Shown here one piece after another: positions 30,230-39,404 of a DNA stretch of 64,000 nucleotides. The notes under the pieces are model-generated. The model was not told where the DNA came from and did not search any database. It saw nothing but the letters and a program-made list of their open reading frames with translations. Position 1 is the first letter of the stretch; the number at the start of each line of letters is the position of its first letter. Source of the stretch: Burkholderia sp. Nafp2/4-1b (GTDB lineage: Bacteria; Pseudomonadota; Gammaproteobacteria; Burkholderiales; Burkholderiaceae); NCBI RefSeq assembly GCF_003635165.1, contig NZ_ML058599.1, forward strand, positions 186,001 to 250,000, written 5' to 3'. A program made the translations under genes and the position numbers.

Positions 30230-32233
30230 ATGGATGACGAAAACGATAGCGCGGTGCTCGAAGCGCACGTCGGTACGCGCAGCCCCTGCTGGCGTCTCGG
30301 CAGCGACAGCAACGCGCTGGAGCTGGCCGCCGTTCGCGGCCTGACCAATGTCGCGGTGGCCCTGACCGGCGAGCAGGCCGCGCGGATCCGCGCGCTCACC
30401 GGCGTCACGTCTCATCTCGTGCTCGAACTCGCGCTGTTCGGCGATCCGGTCAGCCTCCATCTGGTCGGCAGGAAGGTCGACACGTCGAACTGGGCCGGCA
30501 CGGCCTCCGCCTATTCCGATACCGCGTCCGTCGCGAGCGACCTCGCGCATGGGCTCGCGTTCGCCGAGCAGGTCGTGTCCGAAGTGAATTCGCTCGTCGT
30601 GATCCTCGACCGCAACGGCATGGTGCAGCGCTTCAACCGCCTGTGCGAGGAAGTGACGGGCAAGCGTGAAGTCGACGTGATCGGCCGCAGCGCGTTCGAG
30701 CTGTTCATGAGCCCCGAGCAGGGCGCGCAGTCGCGCAGCAACATCACCGGCTTTTTCGCGAGCAACCACTCGTTCGCGGTCGAGCGCTACATCAACACAG
30801 TTAACGGGCCGCGCCTGTTCCAGTTCCGCAACAAGTTCGTGCAGAGCGGCAGCGGCGTCGACGAGCAATACCTGATCTGCTCGGGCGTCGACGTCACCGA
30901 GGAGCGCAACGCGCAGCAGCGGCTCACCGAGCTCGCGAACACCGACGTGCTGACCGGCCTGCCGAACCGTCATGCGATCAGCGAGCGCATCGGCGCGGCG
31001 CTGGCCGCGGACCGTACCGACATGCGAGGCCAGGTCGGCATCCTGTTCCTCGATCTCGACAACTTCAAGCGCGTCAACGATCACTACGGGCACATCACCG
31101 GCGACCGCCTGCTGAAGGACGTGTCCGCGATCATCAGCGGCTGCCTGCCGTCCGGCGCGACGCTCGCGCGACTCGGCGGCGACGAGTTCCTGGTGCTGTT
31201 CGAGCACGGCACGCGGCCACTGCTGGAGGCGACCGCGCAGATCATCCTCGAACGGATGCGCACGCCGATTCATCTCGGGCTGGTGGAGATCTACACGAGC
31301 TGCTCGATCGGCATCGCGATGTATCCGCAGCACGGCGATTCGCTCGAGACGCTGATCCGCAGCGCCGATACCGCGATGTACGTCGCGAAGGAAGAAGGCA
31401 AGCATACGTACCGCGTGTTCTCGCAGGAGATGAACCAGAAGGTCGCGAAGTACATGTGGCTCGACACGAACCTGCGCAAGGCGCTCGAGGAAGAGCAGTT
31501 CGTGCTGCACTACCAGCCGGTCGTCGACATCGCGACCGGCGACGTGCACAGCGTCGAGGCGCTGATCCGCTGGCAGTCCCCCGATCGCGGGCTCGTCGCG
31601 CCGATCGAATTCATCCGGTTCGCCGAAGAGTCGGGGCTGATCGCGCCGCTCGGACGCTGGGTGATGCGCACCGCCGCCGCGCAGGCCGCCGCGTGGAAGG
31701 CGAAGGGGCTTGGCGTGCGGATCGCGGTGAACGTGTCCGCACGGCAATTGCAGGACATGAACATCGTCCAGCAGTTCGCGTCGATTCTCGACGGCGCGGG
31801 GCAGAAGCCGAGCCTCGTCGATATCGAGCTCACCGAAAGCAGTTTCATCGAGGACGAAGAAGCGGCGCACGAGTTGATGAAGGAGTTCCGCCAGCTCGGC
31901 GCGGAGATTCACCTCGACGATTTCGGCACCGGCTATTCGTCGCTGTCTCAGCTGTCGCGCCTGCCGCTCGATTCGATCAAGCTCGATCGCAGCTTCATCA
32001 CGGGCATCGACCGCAATCCGCGCTCGCAGGCGCTGGTGCGCTCGGTCGTGTCGCTCGCGAAGGCGCTGAGTTTCTCGGTGGTCGCCGAAGGCGTCGAGAC
32101 CCACGCGGAAGCCGAATTCCTGAAGCAGATCGCCGTCGATTACGCGCAGGGCTACTACTTCGCGCGGCCGATGCCGGCGCAGGCCTTCGAGGCCTGGCTC
32201 GCGGAAACGAGAAAGCTCAGGCTGATCGCCTGA
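30230..32233 (+). CDS. rpfR: BDSF receptor RpfR: FI-PAS-GGDEF-EAL c-di-GMP phosphodiesterase
   Basis: A 667-residue cytoplasmic receptor of the diffusible signal BDSF (cis-2-dodecenoic acid). Domains in order: N-terminal RpfF-interaction region (about 1-95), PAS (about 110-225, binds the signal), GGDEF (about 230-400, RLGGDEFLVLF with GGDEF at 316-320) and EAL (about 410-660, EAL at 443-445, DDFGTGYSS conserved). In B. cenocepacia, BDSF binding raises its c-di-GMP hydrolysis and controls biofilm, motility and virulence. The ATG at 30230 is chosen; a GTG two codons earlier is possible. The synthase gene rpfF is convergent, 56 bp away. Confidence 0.95.
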   Translation: MDDENDSAVLEAHVGTRSPCWRLGSDSNALELAAVRGLTNVAVALTGEQAARIRALTGVTSHLVLELALFGDPVSLHLVGRKVDTSNWAGTASAYSDTASVASDLAHGLAFAEQVVSEVNSLVVILDRNGMVQRFNRLCEEVTGKREVDVIGRSAFELFMSPEQGAQSRSNITGFFASNHSFAVERYINTVNGPRLFQFRNKFVQSGSGVDEQYLICSGVDVTEERNAQQRLTELANTDVLTGLPNRHAISERIGAALAADRTDMRGQVGILFLDLDNFKRVNDHYGHITGDRLLKDVSAIISGCLPSGATLARLGGDEFLVLFEHGTRPLLEATAQIILERMRTPIHLGLVEIYTSCSIGIAMYPQHGDSLETLIRSADTAMYVAKEEGKHTYRVFSQEMNQKVAKYMWLDTNLRKALEEEQFVLHYQPVVDIATGDVHSVEALIRWQSPDRGLVAPIEFIRFAEESGLIAPLGRWVMRTAAAQAAAWKAKGLGVRIAVNVSARQLQDMNIVQQFASILDGAGQKPSLVDIELTESSFIEDEEAAHELMKEFRQLGAEIHLDDFGTGYSSLSQLSRLPLDSIKLDRSFITGIDRNPRSQALVRSVVSLAKALSFSVVAEGVETHAEAEFLKQIAVDYAQGYYFARPMPAQAFEAWLAETRKLRLIA

Positions 32234-32246
32234 GCGCCGCCGCATG

Positions 32247-32284
32247 ACGGAGCGCGCCGCCGGCCGAGCGGCGGCGCGCTCCGT
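32247..32284. terminator. Bidirectional hairpin between rpfR and rpfF
   Basis: A perfect 16-bp stem with 6-nt loop (GCCGAG) fills the 56-bp gap between the convergent stops. There is no strong T tract on either side, but its place suits a shared terminator. Confidence 0.7.
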
Positions 32285-32289
32285 TCACA

Positions 32290-33153
32290 TCACACCGTGC
32301 GCAGCTTCGACACGCGCCGGTTCTGCAGCATCACCAGACGTTCCATGTACGCGAGATCCTTCGGCTCGATCGTGAACGCCGCGTGCACCCATTCCTCGGT
32401 GATGTCCATCAGCTCGGAACGCGTGAGCTGGAACACGCGCTCGCGTGCGCGCAGCATCGCGCGGATGCCGTTCAGCTTCGGCTTCATCACGTCGATGAAG
32501 GTGCGTGTCGCGAGATACGCGTCGCCCGCGTCGAACGTCTCGTCGACGAGCCCGCGATCCTCGTACCACTCTGCCGCATGCGGCTCGCCGGTCGAGATCA
32601 GCGATTCCGCGAGCCCGCGGTCCGCCTTGCGCGCGACCAGCGAATAGCCGCCCATGCCCGGGAACAGATTGAACGCGATCTCGGGAAAGCCGAGCTTCAC
32701 GCCTTTCTGCGCGAGCATGTAGTGGTGCGCTAGGGCAGCCTCGAAGCCGCCGCCCAGCGCGCTGCCCTCGACCATCGCGATCGAGATCGCACCGGTGCCG
32801 AAGCCCGTGTAGATCTCGTAGACGCCGTCGATGCACGAACGCGCGTAGGCCATCAGCTGGTCGCGGCGGCCGCTGCGGATCGCGTCGACGAAGAAGCTCA
32901 GGTCGCCGCCGACATTGAACAGCTCGGGGACGAGCGAGCCCGTCACCCAGAAGTCGAACCGCAGGCCCGAGTCGCGTGCGACGCGTGCGAGATGGATGAT
33001 GTCGGTGACGAGCTGCTGGTTGAAGCACGGCCGCGGCTCGGATCTCAGCATCATCCACATGACATTGCGCCCTTCCTCATAGAACGCGGTCAGTTGCGAG
33101 AGTTCTCCTGCTTCGTAGAACGGACGGCACGCCGGATGGGATTGGAGTTGCAT
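32290..33153 (-). CDS. rpfF: BDSF synthase RpfF (crotonase-family thioesterase/dehydratase)
   Basis: A 287-residue crotonase-fold enzyme making cis-2-dodecenoic acid from 3-hydroxydodecanoyl-ACP by dehydration and thioester hydrolysis. The catalytic glutamates are E138 in GGGFEAALAHH and E158 in GFPEIAFNLFPGMGGY, matching the two essential glutamates of Xanthomonas RpfF (141 and 161). The start at 33153 follows GAGGA; an ATG 12 codons upstream is weaker. Convergent with rpfR, with which it forms a signal synthase/receptor pair; RpfR is also known to bind RpfF. Confidence 0.95.
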   Translation of the reverse strand: MQLQSHPACRPFYEAGELSQLTAFYEEGRNVMWMMLRSEPRPCFNQQLVTDIIHLARVARDSGLRFDFWVTGSLVPELFNVGGDLSFFVDAIRSGRRDQLMAYARSCIDGVYEIYTGFGTGAISIAMVEGSALGGGFEAALAHHYMLAQKGVKLGFPEIAFNLFPGMGGYSLVARKADRGLAESLISTGEPHAAEWYEDRGLVDETFDAGDAYLATRTFIDVMKPKLNGIRAMLRARERVFQLTRSELMDITEEWVHAAFTIEPKDLAYMERLVMLQNRRVSKLRTV

Positions 33154-33849
33154 GGTATGTCCTCGTGAGATGTGGTTTTCCAAAGGCATCGCGGCCGGCG
33201 TCGTGGAAAACGTGCCCCCGCACGGCGCCGGCCGCGAGGCATCGCCATTGTTGCGCGCACACTAATGTCGAATTGCGGGGAAAAACGCATGACCGGGACG
33301 CGGTCCGCATCGCATGCGGCGCGAATCGTGCGGGCCATGCGAACGACGCGATCGATGTGATCGCCTGGCGGGAGGACGGCGACGGGAAAGGCGTGGCCCG
33401 GATCCGTGGTCGCCAACGTTTGCGTATGCGACAACGGCGATCGGACTGCGTGATGGCCGATCGTCCAGGCGCTGAAAGTGATGCCGCACAGTCGGCGGCG
33501 TCGCATGGATTGTGCGGACGGGTGCAGCGGCCGCGCGTCGGCCAGCTTTGACGGATCGCACCCGACGCGCCGGGACGAGACCTGCGGACGCTCGACGTAC
33601 GCGGTGTGATTTCCACCGACGAATTGCCGGGCGCGATCGCGCGACTCGAGCGGGCGATCACGAACGACGCGGCGCGGGAAAGTACGCTCGCGCATTCGAC
33701 GCAGGCCGCTGCTGCGTCGCTTGACGCTCGCCGGCACGTCACCCACACTGGTCCGAGCGACGGGCGAGGGCTGCGCGGGTGCGTGTGTGGTTTGCGTCGA
33801 TGCCTGTCCGTCGTGGCCGACCGAACACGAACGCGCGGAGAGCTTCGAC
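33154..33849. other. 696-bp divergent intergenic region between rpfF and the DUF3857 gene
   Basis: Several medium ORFs cross this stretch on both strands, but none has a ribosome site or recognisable protein sequence. It should contain the rpfF promoter (leftward) and that of the DUF3857 gene (rightward). I saw no strong repeat or consensus promoter. Confidence 0.5.
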
Positions 33850-35763
33850 GTGGTGCGTTTCCCGTTCCTCCGATTGACCGGCTGCGTGCCGGCGCGCATC
33901 GCTGCACTCGCCCGCGTGTCCGCCGCGGTTGCGCTGGCGCTTGCACGGCCCGCGCTCGCCGACACGGGCGACGCCGCGCCCGTCACGCTCGTCAGCGATG
34001 TCCACGTATTCGTGCTCCAGCACGACGGTTCGCTCGATGAACACGACGATTCGACCGTGCGCGCGAACGACGCGAACGGGATCGATGCGATCGCGCAGCG
34101 CTACGTGTGGTTCGACAAGAACCTGGAGAAGGTCGAGCTGGTCGCCGCCGAGACGATCGATCGCGACGGTGTCGCGCATCCGGTCGGCCCGGAAGGCATC
34201 CGCGACGTGCAGGAGCCGCGCTCGGCCGGCGCCCCGACCTTCCAGGACGGGCTGCTGCGCACCGTCGTGTTTCCTGGCGTGGAGGCCGGGTCCAGCACGC
34301 GCATCGCGTTCCACAAGTCGCGCACGAGGCCGGTCAACGCCGGTTACTTCGGCTACACCGTCGAACCGTCGCGCGAACCGGTGGAGAACCAGCGGCTGAT
34401 CTTCGACGTGCCGGCCGACCTGCCGCTGCATGCCGATGCGCACGGCTACGTCGCATTGCCGCCCGTCACCGCGAACGGCCGCACGCGCTACGAGTTCGAT
34501 TACCGGCACGGCCCGTACGATCGCATCGAGAGCGGCGCGGTCGGTTATCCGACCTACGGCGACCGCCTCGTGGTATCCACGTTGCCCGACTATGCGGCGT
34601 TCGCCGCGCGCTACCGCAACGCGGCCGTGGACCCGAGCGCCAACGATCCGGCCGTCGTGCAACTGGCGCGCGCGCTCACGGCCGATAGCGCCGATCCGCA
34701 TGACAAGGCGCGCATCCTGTACGACTGGGTGCAGGCGAACGTGCGGTACGTCGCGCTCTTTCTCGGCGAGACGGCCGCCGCGCCGCATCGCGTGACGGAC
34801 ATCCTGCGCAATCGCTACGGCGACTGCAAGGACCACGTCGCGCTTTTCGGCGCGTTGCTCGCGGCGATCGGGATCCGCAGCGAACCGGTGCTGATCAATC
34901 TCGGCTCCGTCTACACGCTGCCGTCGGTGCCCGGTTACGGCGGCGGTGCGATCAATCACGCGATCACGTGGCTGCCCGATCTCGGCCTCTACGCCGACAC
35001 GACCACGAGCGGCATCGCGTTCGGCTACCTGCCGCCGATCGTGATGGACCGGCCGGCGCTACTCGTCGATACCGGCGTGCTGTCGCGCACACCGGTTACG
35101 CAGCCGAAGCGCCGCACCGCGCGCGTGGCGATCGATGCCGCGCAGCCGGGCGCCGCGCGCGTCCAGGCGCTCGTCGAGGACGACGGCTGGACCGCGGAGC
35201 TCGAACGAACGCTGTTTCGGCGTGCGCCGCCCGAGCGCGTGCGGCAGCTCGCGAACGAACGTCTGCGGCAAAGCGGGCTGCGCGGCCGCGCGCAGATCGC
35301 GACGAGCGAGCGCCGGGCGACGAACGGGCCGTTCGACGTCACGTATGCGGGCACGCTCGATCACTTCGTGTGGCCCGACGGCACGACGGCGGTGCCGGCG
35401 CTGTCGAGCCTCACGGGCGGAATCGCGACGCAGGTCGAAGGCTGGCTCGCCGAGCCCGTGCGCACGCAGCCGTGGGTGTGCATCGGCGGCACGTTCGACG
35501 AGACCGGCCAGATCGCGCTGCCGGCCAATGCCGCGGTAACCGACTTGCCGACCGATACGGCCGTGCACGACCGCTTCGTCGACTTCACGTCGCATTACGT
35601 GTTCGATCCGAACGCGCACGTCGTGCAGGTTACGCGCAGGATGACGGCGGCGTTCGGCCGGCAGGTCTGCACGCCGGACGAGTTCACGGCGCTGCGCGCG
35701 TCGCTCGAACGCATCGAGCGCGACACGCAGGCACAGATCGTCGTGCGGGCACGGCGACGTTGA
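33850..35763 (+). CDS. DUF3857/transglutaminase-like exported protein
   Basis: About 637 residues with a signal peptide (ALARVSAAVALALARPALA) followed by a DUF3857 domain (VTLVSDVHVFVLQHDGSLDEHDD onward, roughly 45-210) and a transglutaminase-like core (about 280-380). The core contains NRYGDCKDHVALFGALLAAIGI with the catalytic Cys of the papain-like fold and YADTTTSGIAFGYLPP near the Asp. The C-terminal third is beta-rich and uncharacterised. Probably periplasmic; substrate and function unknown. The start is uncertain: GTG at 33850 or 33853 behind GGAGA fits the signal peptide; the longer ORF opens at a TTG (33721). Confidence 0.75.
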   Translation: MVRFPFLRLTGCVPARIAALARVSAAVALALARPALADTGDAAPVTLVSDVHVFVLQHDGSLDEHDDSTVRANDANGIDAIAQRYVWFDKNLEKVELVAAETIDRDGVAHPVGPEGIRDVQEPRSAGAPTFQDGLLRTVVFPGVEAGSSTRIAFHKSRTRPVNAGYFGYTVEPSREPVENQRLIFDVPADLPLHADAHGYVALPPVTANGRTRYEFDYRHGPYDRIESGAVGYPTYGDRLVVSTLPDYAAFAARYRNAAVDPSANDPAVVQLARALTADSADPHDKARILYDWVQANVRYVALFLGETAAAPHRVTDILRNRYGDCKDHVALFGALLAAIGIRSEPVLINLGSVYTLPSVPGYGGGAINHAITWLPDLGLYADTTTSGIAFGYLPPIVMDRPALLVDTGVLSRTPVTQPKRRTARVAIDAAQPGAARVQALVEDDGWTAELERTLFRRAPPERVRQLANERLRQSGLRGRAQIATSERRATNGPFDVTYAGTLDHFVWPDGTTAVPALSSLTGGIATQVEGWLAEPVRTQPWVCIGGTFDETGQIALPANAAVTDLPTDTAVHDRFVDFTSHYVFDPNAHVVQVTRRMTAAFGRQVCTPDEFTALRASLERIERDTQAQIVVRARRR

Positions 35764-35837
35764 ACGTGGAGCGCGGCATGAACTGTGCTCGGCACGGTCG
35801 AATGCGGGCCGACTCGGCCGACGCGCGGGAGAGGAAC

Positions 35838-36005
35838 ATGACTGAACGGGAACACGAGATCGCGGAATTGTCGAAGGAATTGCTGGGCCGGATCGTGCAG
35901 GGCGCGATGATGAACGGCGCGCCGGTGGATGCGCAACAGTGCGCGGAGCTGGCCGTGCAGTGCGCGACGGCGCTGGTGGACCGGCTCGACGCGCGCAGCG
36001 ACTGA
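35838..36005 (+). CDS. Small hypothetical protein, 55 residues
   Basis: Not recognised. ATG at 35838 sits behind GAGAGGA and is 74 bp after the DUF3857 gene on the same strand. The product is highly charged and helical (MTEREHEIAELSKELLGRIVQG, later QQCAELAVQCATALVDRL), without a signal peptide or membrane segment. Its stop codon lies in a short tandem duplication (see repeat 35995-36030). Could be a small regulatory or assembly helper. Confidence 0.55.
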   Translation: MTEREHEIAELSKELLGRIVQGAMMNGAPVDAQQCAELAVQCATALVDRLDARSD

Positions 36006-36030
36006 GCGGAATCGCAGCGACTGAGCGGAA
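35995..36030. repeat. 17-bp direct repeat spanning the stop codon of the 55-residue gene
   Basis: GCAGCGACTGAGCGGAA occurs twice with 2 bp between, a 19-bp tandem step. The first copy contains the gene's last codons and its TGA. Looks like replication slippage; no function proposed. Confidence 0.7.
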
Positions 36031-36167
36031 ACGTGACGCGGGACGACGGCGGAGCGAAGCCAGCGGGAGCGAAGCGGCGAGAGCGACGCCAGCGGGGATC
36101 GACCGGCGTTCGCATCGCGTCGCCTTGTGTCTCGCCTCGCGTCGCGTGTGGCATCGAGCGTTACACG

Positions 36168-37202
36168 TCAAACCTCGGCATGCGTGTCGCCTTCCGCGCG
36201 CACTGCGCCCGGCGGCCGCCCGACCACGCGCTTGAACGCACGGCTGAACGCGGCGAGCGAACCGTAGCCGAGCCGGTACGCGACGGCTTCGATCGTCTCG
36301 CGGTCGCGCGCGATCCACTGCGCGGCGAGCCGCATCCGCAGCTCGGTCAGGTAGCGCACCGGGGTCATCCCGGTTGCTGCCAGAAAGCGTTCCGCGAACA
36401 CCGAGCGCGACACGCCCGCTTCCGCGGCGAGCTCCGCGACGCTCCAGTTGCGCCCCGGCTCGCGATGCAGCGCGACGATCGCGCGGCCGAGCTTCGGTTC
36501 GCGCAGCGCCTGCACCCAGCCCGTCGCGTCGCCGCACCCGCACTCGACCCAGCCGCGCACGATGAACGCGGCGACCACGTCCGCGAGCCGCGCGAGGATG
36601 CCCGCGAAGCCCGCGCGTTCCGAGCACGATTCGCGCTCCATCGCGTCGAGCATCGGGCGGATTTCCGGGTAGCGCGCGAGCAGCGTGCCGACGTGCATGA
36701 ACGCCGGCATCGTGCCGACGAGCGGCTGCATGCCGCCGAGATCGAGCTCCATGCAGGCGCTGAAGATCAGCGCGTCGCCGGCGGCCGGCTCCGCCGCCGC
36801 GCACGATGGCGCGCCGACCGCCGCGACCGTATCGCAGATCTTCGCGACCTCGAACCCGCCGATCTCCCGGCACGGCGCATCCGGATCGGACACCAGCGCG
36901 TGCGTGCGGCCGTGCGGCAGCAGGATCGCGTCGCCGGCCTCGAGTCGGACCGTCGTGCCGTCCGCGTCGCGCAGCAGCACGGGCCCGCGCCCGACGAAAT
37001 GGAACTGCGCGCGGCCCGGCGCATGGCCGAAACTCAGCCCGAACGGCCGTGGCACCTGGATCCGGCGGTACTGCACGCCGCTCAGGCGCATGCCCAGCAG
37101 CAATTCGCTGACGAGGTCGTGCACGTCGGGAACGGGAGGAAGCAGGGGTTCGGACATATTGAGATTCGGACGATCGATCAATAAGAGCGGATTGTATGTC
37201 AT
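36168..37202 (-). CDS. AraC-family regulator with cupin sensor domain
   Basis: A 344-residue protein with an N-terminal cupin_6-type sensor (FHFVGRGPVLLRDADGTTVRLEAGDAILLPHGRTHAL) and a C-terminal double-HTH AraC domain (WSVAELAAEAGVSRSVFAERFLAATGMTPVRYL and AYRLGYGSLAAFSRAFKRVVGRPPGAVR). Divergent from the MFS pump 70 bp away, which it probably regulates. The start at 37202 follows AGGACGG; an internal ATG at 37157 is an alternative. The shared gap has short inverted pairs GACCG/CGGTC (37204-37222) and GATAGG/CCTATC (37229-37256). Confidence 0.88.
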   Translation of the reverse strand: MTYNPLLLIDRPNLNMSEPLLPPVPDVHDLVSELLLGMRLSGVQYRRIQVPRPFGLSFGHAPGRAQFHFVGRGPVLLRDADGTTVRLEAGDAILLPHGRTHALVSDPDAPCREIGGFEVAKICDTVAAVGAPSCAAAEPAAGDALIFSACMELDLGGMQPLVGTMPAFMHVGTLLARYPEIRPMLDAMERESCSERAGFAGILARLADVVAAFIVRGWVECGCGDATGWVQALREPKLGRAIVALHREPGRNWSVAELAAEAGVSRSVFAERFLAATGMTPVRYLTELRMRLAAQWIARDRETIEAVAYRLGYGSLAAFSRAFKRVVGRPPGAVRAEGDTHAEV

Positions 37203-37272
37203 AGACCGTCCTGCTGTCGGTCCTTACGATAGGCCGTCATCAGTATTTTCCCTATCCGACTCGGAACGACGC

Positions 37273-38484
37273 ATGAATCCCGGAATCTCCTCTGCCGCCA
37301 CCACGGCGGCTCCCCGCGAACCGGCCTGGGGCGCCGTCTTCGCGATGACGCTCGGCGTGTTCGGCCTCGTCACCGCTGAATTCCTGCCCGCAAGCCTGCT
37401 CACGCCGATGGCCGACAGCCTCGGCGTGACCGAAGGCGTGGCCGGCCAGGCCGTCACGGCCACCGCGACGGTCGCGCTCGTCACGAGCCTGTTGATCTCG
37501 GCGCTCACGCGCACGATCGACCGGCGCCGCGTGCTGCTCGCGTTCTCGGTGCTGCTCGTCGCATCGAATCTCGCCGTCGCGTTCGCGCCCAACCTGGCGC
37601 TGCTGCTGATCGGCCGCGTGGTGCTGGGCGTCGCGCTCGGCGGCTTCTGGACGATGGCGACGGCGACCGCGATGCGGCTCGTGCCGACCGCGATGGTGCC
37701 GCGCGCGCTGTCGATCATCTTCAGCGGCGTGGCGGTCGCGACGATCGCGTCCGCGCCGATGGGCAGCTACTTCGGGCACCTGATCGGCTGGCGCAACGTG
37801 TTCCTGATCGCGGCCGGACTCGGCGGCATCGCGTTCGTGTCGCAGGTCATCACGCTGCCGTCGATGCCGCCGAGCGGCACGACGCGGCTGCGCACGCTCG
37901 TCGACGTGCTGCGCCGGCCGACCGTCGGCCCCGGGATGTTCGCGACGATCCTCGTGTTCACCGGGCATTTCGCGTTCTTCACGTATCTGCGGCCGTTCCT
38001 CGAACAGGTCGCGGGCGTCGGCGTGAACGGGCTGTCGGCGATCCTGCTCGGCTACGGGATCGCGAACTTCGTCGGCACGTCGCTCGCGGGCCGCGTGCTC
38101 GAACACCGGCTGCGGCCGATGCTGATCGGGATGCCGGCGCTGATGGTCGTGCTCGGCATCGCGCTCGTCGTGCTGGGCCGCGCGCCGATGCTCGATGCAG
38201 TGCTCGTCGCGTTGTGGGGGATGGCGTTCGGCGGCGTGCCGGTCGCGTGGTCGACGTGGGTCACGCGCACCGTGCCCGATGAAGCCGAAAGCGCGGGCGG
38301 GCTGATCGTCGCGGCGATTCAACTGGCCATCGCGACGGGCGCGGCGGCGGGCGGCGTCGTGTTCGACGCGAACGGCGCGGGCGGCGTGTTCCTGGGTGCG
38401 GCTGCGGTGCTGGCCGTCGCGGTCGCGACGATCGTGACGGGCGTGCCGAAGCGGGTCGGCGGAGCGGCGGCGCTGGCCGAGTGA
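37273..38484 (+). CDS. MFS drug/metabolite efflux transporter (DHA1, NepI-like)
   Basis: A 403-residue inner-membrane protein with 12 predicted helices. AMTLGVFGLVTAEFLPASLLTPMA and GRVVLGVALGGFWTMATATAMRLVP are typical of DHA1 proton antiporters such as NepI and other efflux pumps. It probably expels a drug or nucleoside-like compound. Start at 37273 is the first ATG before the first helix; the longer in-frame ORF runs antisense to the AraC gene. A terminator follows about 90 bp after the stop. Confidence 0.88.
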   Translation: MNPGISSAATTAAPREPAWGAVFAMTLGVFGLVTAEFLPASLLTPMADSLGVTEGVAGQAVTATATVALVTSLLISALTRTIDRRRVLLAFSVLLVASNLAVAFAPNLALLLIGRVVLGVALGGFWTMATATAMRLVPTAMVPRALSIIFSGVAVATIASAPMGSYFGHLIGWRNVFLIAAGLGGIAFVSQVITLPSMPPSGTTRLRTLVDVLRRPTVGPGMFATILVFTGHFAFFTYLRPFLEQVAGVGVNGLSAILLGYGIANFVGTSLAGRVLEHRLRPMLIGMPALMVVLGIALVVLGRAPMLDAVLVALWGMAFGGVPVAWSTWVTRTVPDEAESAGGLIVAAIQLAIATGAAAGGVVFDANGAGGVFLGAAAVLAVAVATIVTGVPKRVGGAAALAE

Positions 38485-38574
38485 GGCGCGGCGCGCGGGC
38501 CGGCCGACATACCTCGGCCTGCCATGCGATACACCGCGCAGCCGGCAGCGGTGTGGATTCCTGAGGGTTTTGGC

Positions 38575-38612
38575 GCGGGCACGTTGCATTCATGCTGCGT
38601 GCCCGCGTTTTG
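38575..38612 (+). terminator. Terminator after the MFS gene
   Basis: CGCGGGCACG pairs perfectly with CGTGCCCGCG (10 bp, 14-nt loop), followed by four T residues. It stands between the convergent MFS and phosphoenolpyruvate-mutase-like genes. Confidence 0.75.
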
Positions 38613-38636
38613 CATCATGCGCCCTTCATCGGTTGA

Positions 38637-39404
38637 TCAGGCGCCGTGCTTCACCACCGCCGCGAGCGCCTTCATTGCCTGCAGGTAAGGGTACGGTCCG
38701 TGGCTGATGCGGGCCACGCCGTAGTCGGCGAGTTCGGCCAGCGTCGGCGTTTCCGACACGCGCATGATGTTCACGGGCAGCGGCGACGCGGCCGTCAGCG
38801 CGCGAATCAGCGCCGGCGAGCGCAGGCCGGGCACGAACAGGCCGTCGGCGCCGGCCGCCGCGTAAGCGCGTGCGCGGGTCAGCACGTCGTCGAGCAGCCG
38901 CTCGTCGTGCGTGTCGGCCGCGGCCTTGAAGAACACGTCGGTGCGCGCGTTGATGAAGTAGCCGATTTCCGCGCGATCGGCCGCCTGCCGGGCCGCCGCG
39001 AGACGCGCGGCCGCGTCGTCGACCGCGCGCAATTCGCCCGTCGCCGGAAAACTGTCCTCGAGGTTGCAGCCGATCGCGCCGGCTTCGATGCTGCGCGCGA
39101 TCGTGTCGGCGACATCCTCCAGCCGCTCGCCATAGCCGCTTTCCAGATCGACGGTGACGGGCAGGTCGGTCGCCTGCGCGATCCGCGCGAGCACTTCCAT
39201 CACCAGCGCCTTCGGCATCTGCTCGCCGTCGACGAAACCGTTCGCGACCGCGACCGACCAACTGCCGGTCGCCAGCGCGACACCGCCCGCATCCGCCACC
39301 GTGCGCGCGCTGCCTGCGTCCCACACGTTGAACAGCGCGAGCGGCTGTCCCGCACGGTGAAGCGAACGGAAATACGCGGCTTTTTCCTTGTTATTGCTGC
39401 TCAT
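38637..39404 (-). CDS. Isocitrate lyase/PEP mutase superfamily protein
   Basis: A 255-residue TIM-barrel protein. FNVWDAGSARTVADAGGVALATGS, VDLESGYGERL, GCNLEDS and INARTD with the metal-binding acids mark the PEP mutase/isocitrate lyase superfamily. The KKCGH loop of isocitrate lyase is absent, so it belongs to the oxaloacetate/methylisocitrate-like or uncharacterised branch and probably cleaves a C-C bond next to a carboxylate. Good GGAGG site before the ATG at 39404. It overlaps the upstream oxidoreductase gene by 14 bp, forming a two-gene leftward operon under the TetR palindrome. Confidence 0.85.
   Translation of the reverse strand: MSSNNKEKAAYFRSLHRAGQPLALFNVWDAGSARTVADAGGVALATGSWSVAVANGFVDGEQMPKALVMEVLARIAQATDLPVTVDLESGYGERLEDVADTIARSIEAGAIGCNLEDSFPATGELRAVDDAAARLAAARQAADRAEIGYFINARTDVFFKAAADTHDERLLDDVLTRARAYAAAGADGLFVPGLRSPALIRALTAASPLPVNIMRVSETPTLAELADYGVARISHGPYPYLQAMKALAAVVKHGA

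Noticed and set aside
33090..33986. 298-residue minus-strand frame upstream of rpfF, and plus-strand frames 33165-33551 and 33606-34040
   Set aside because: Composition only; overlaps the start of the DUF3857 gene or rpfF, no family signature.
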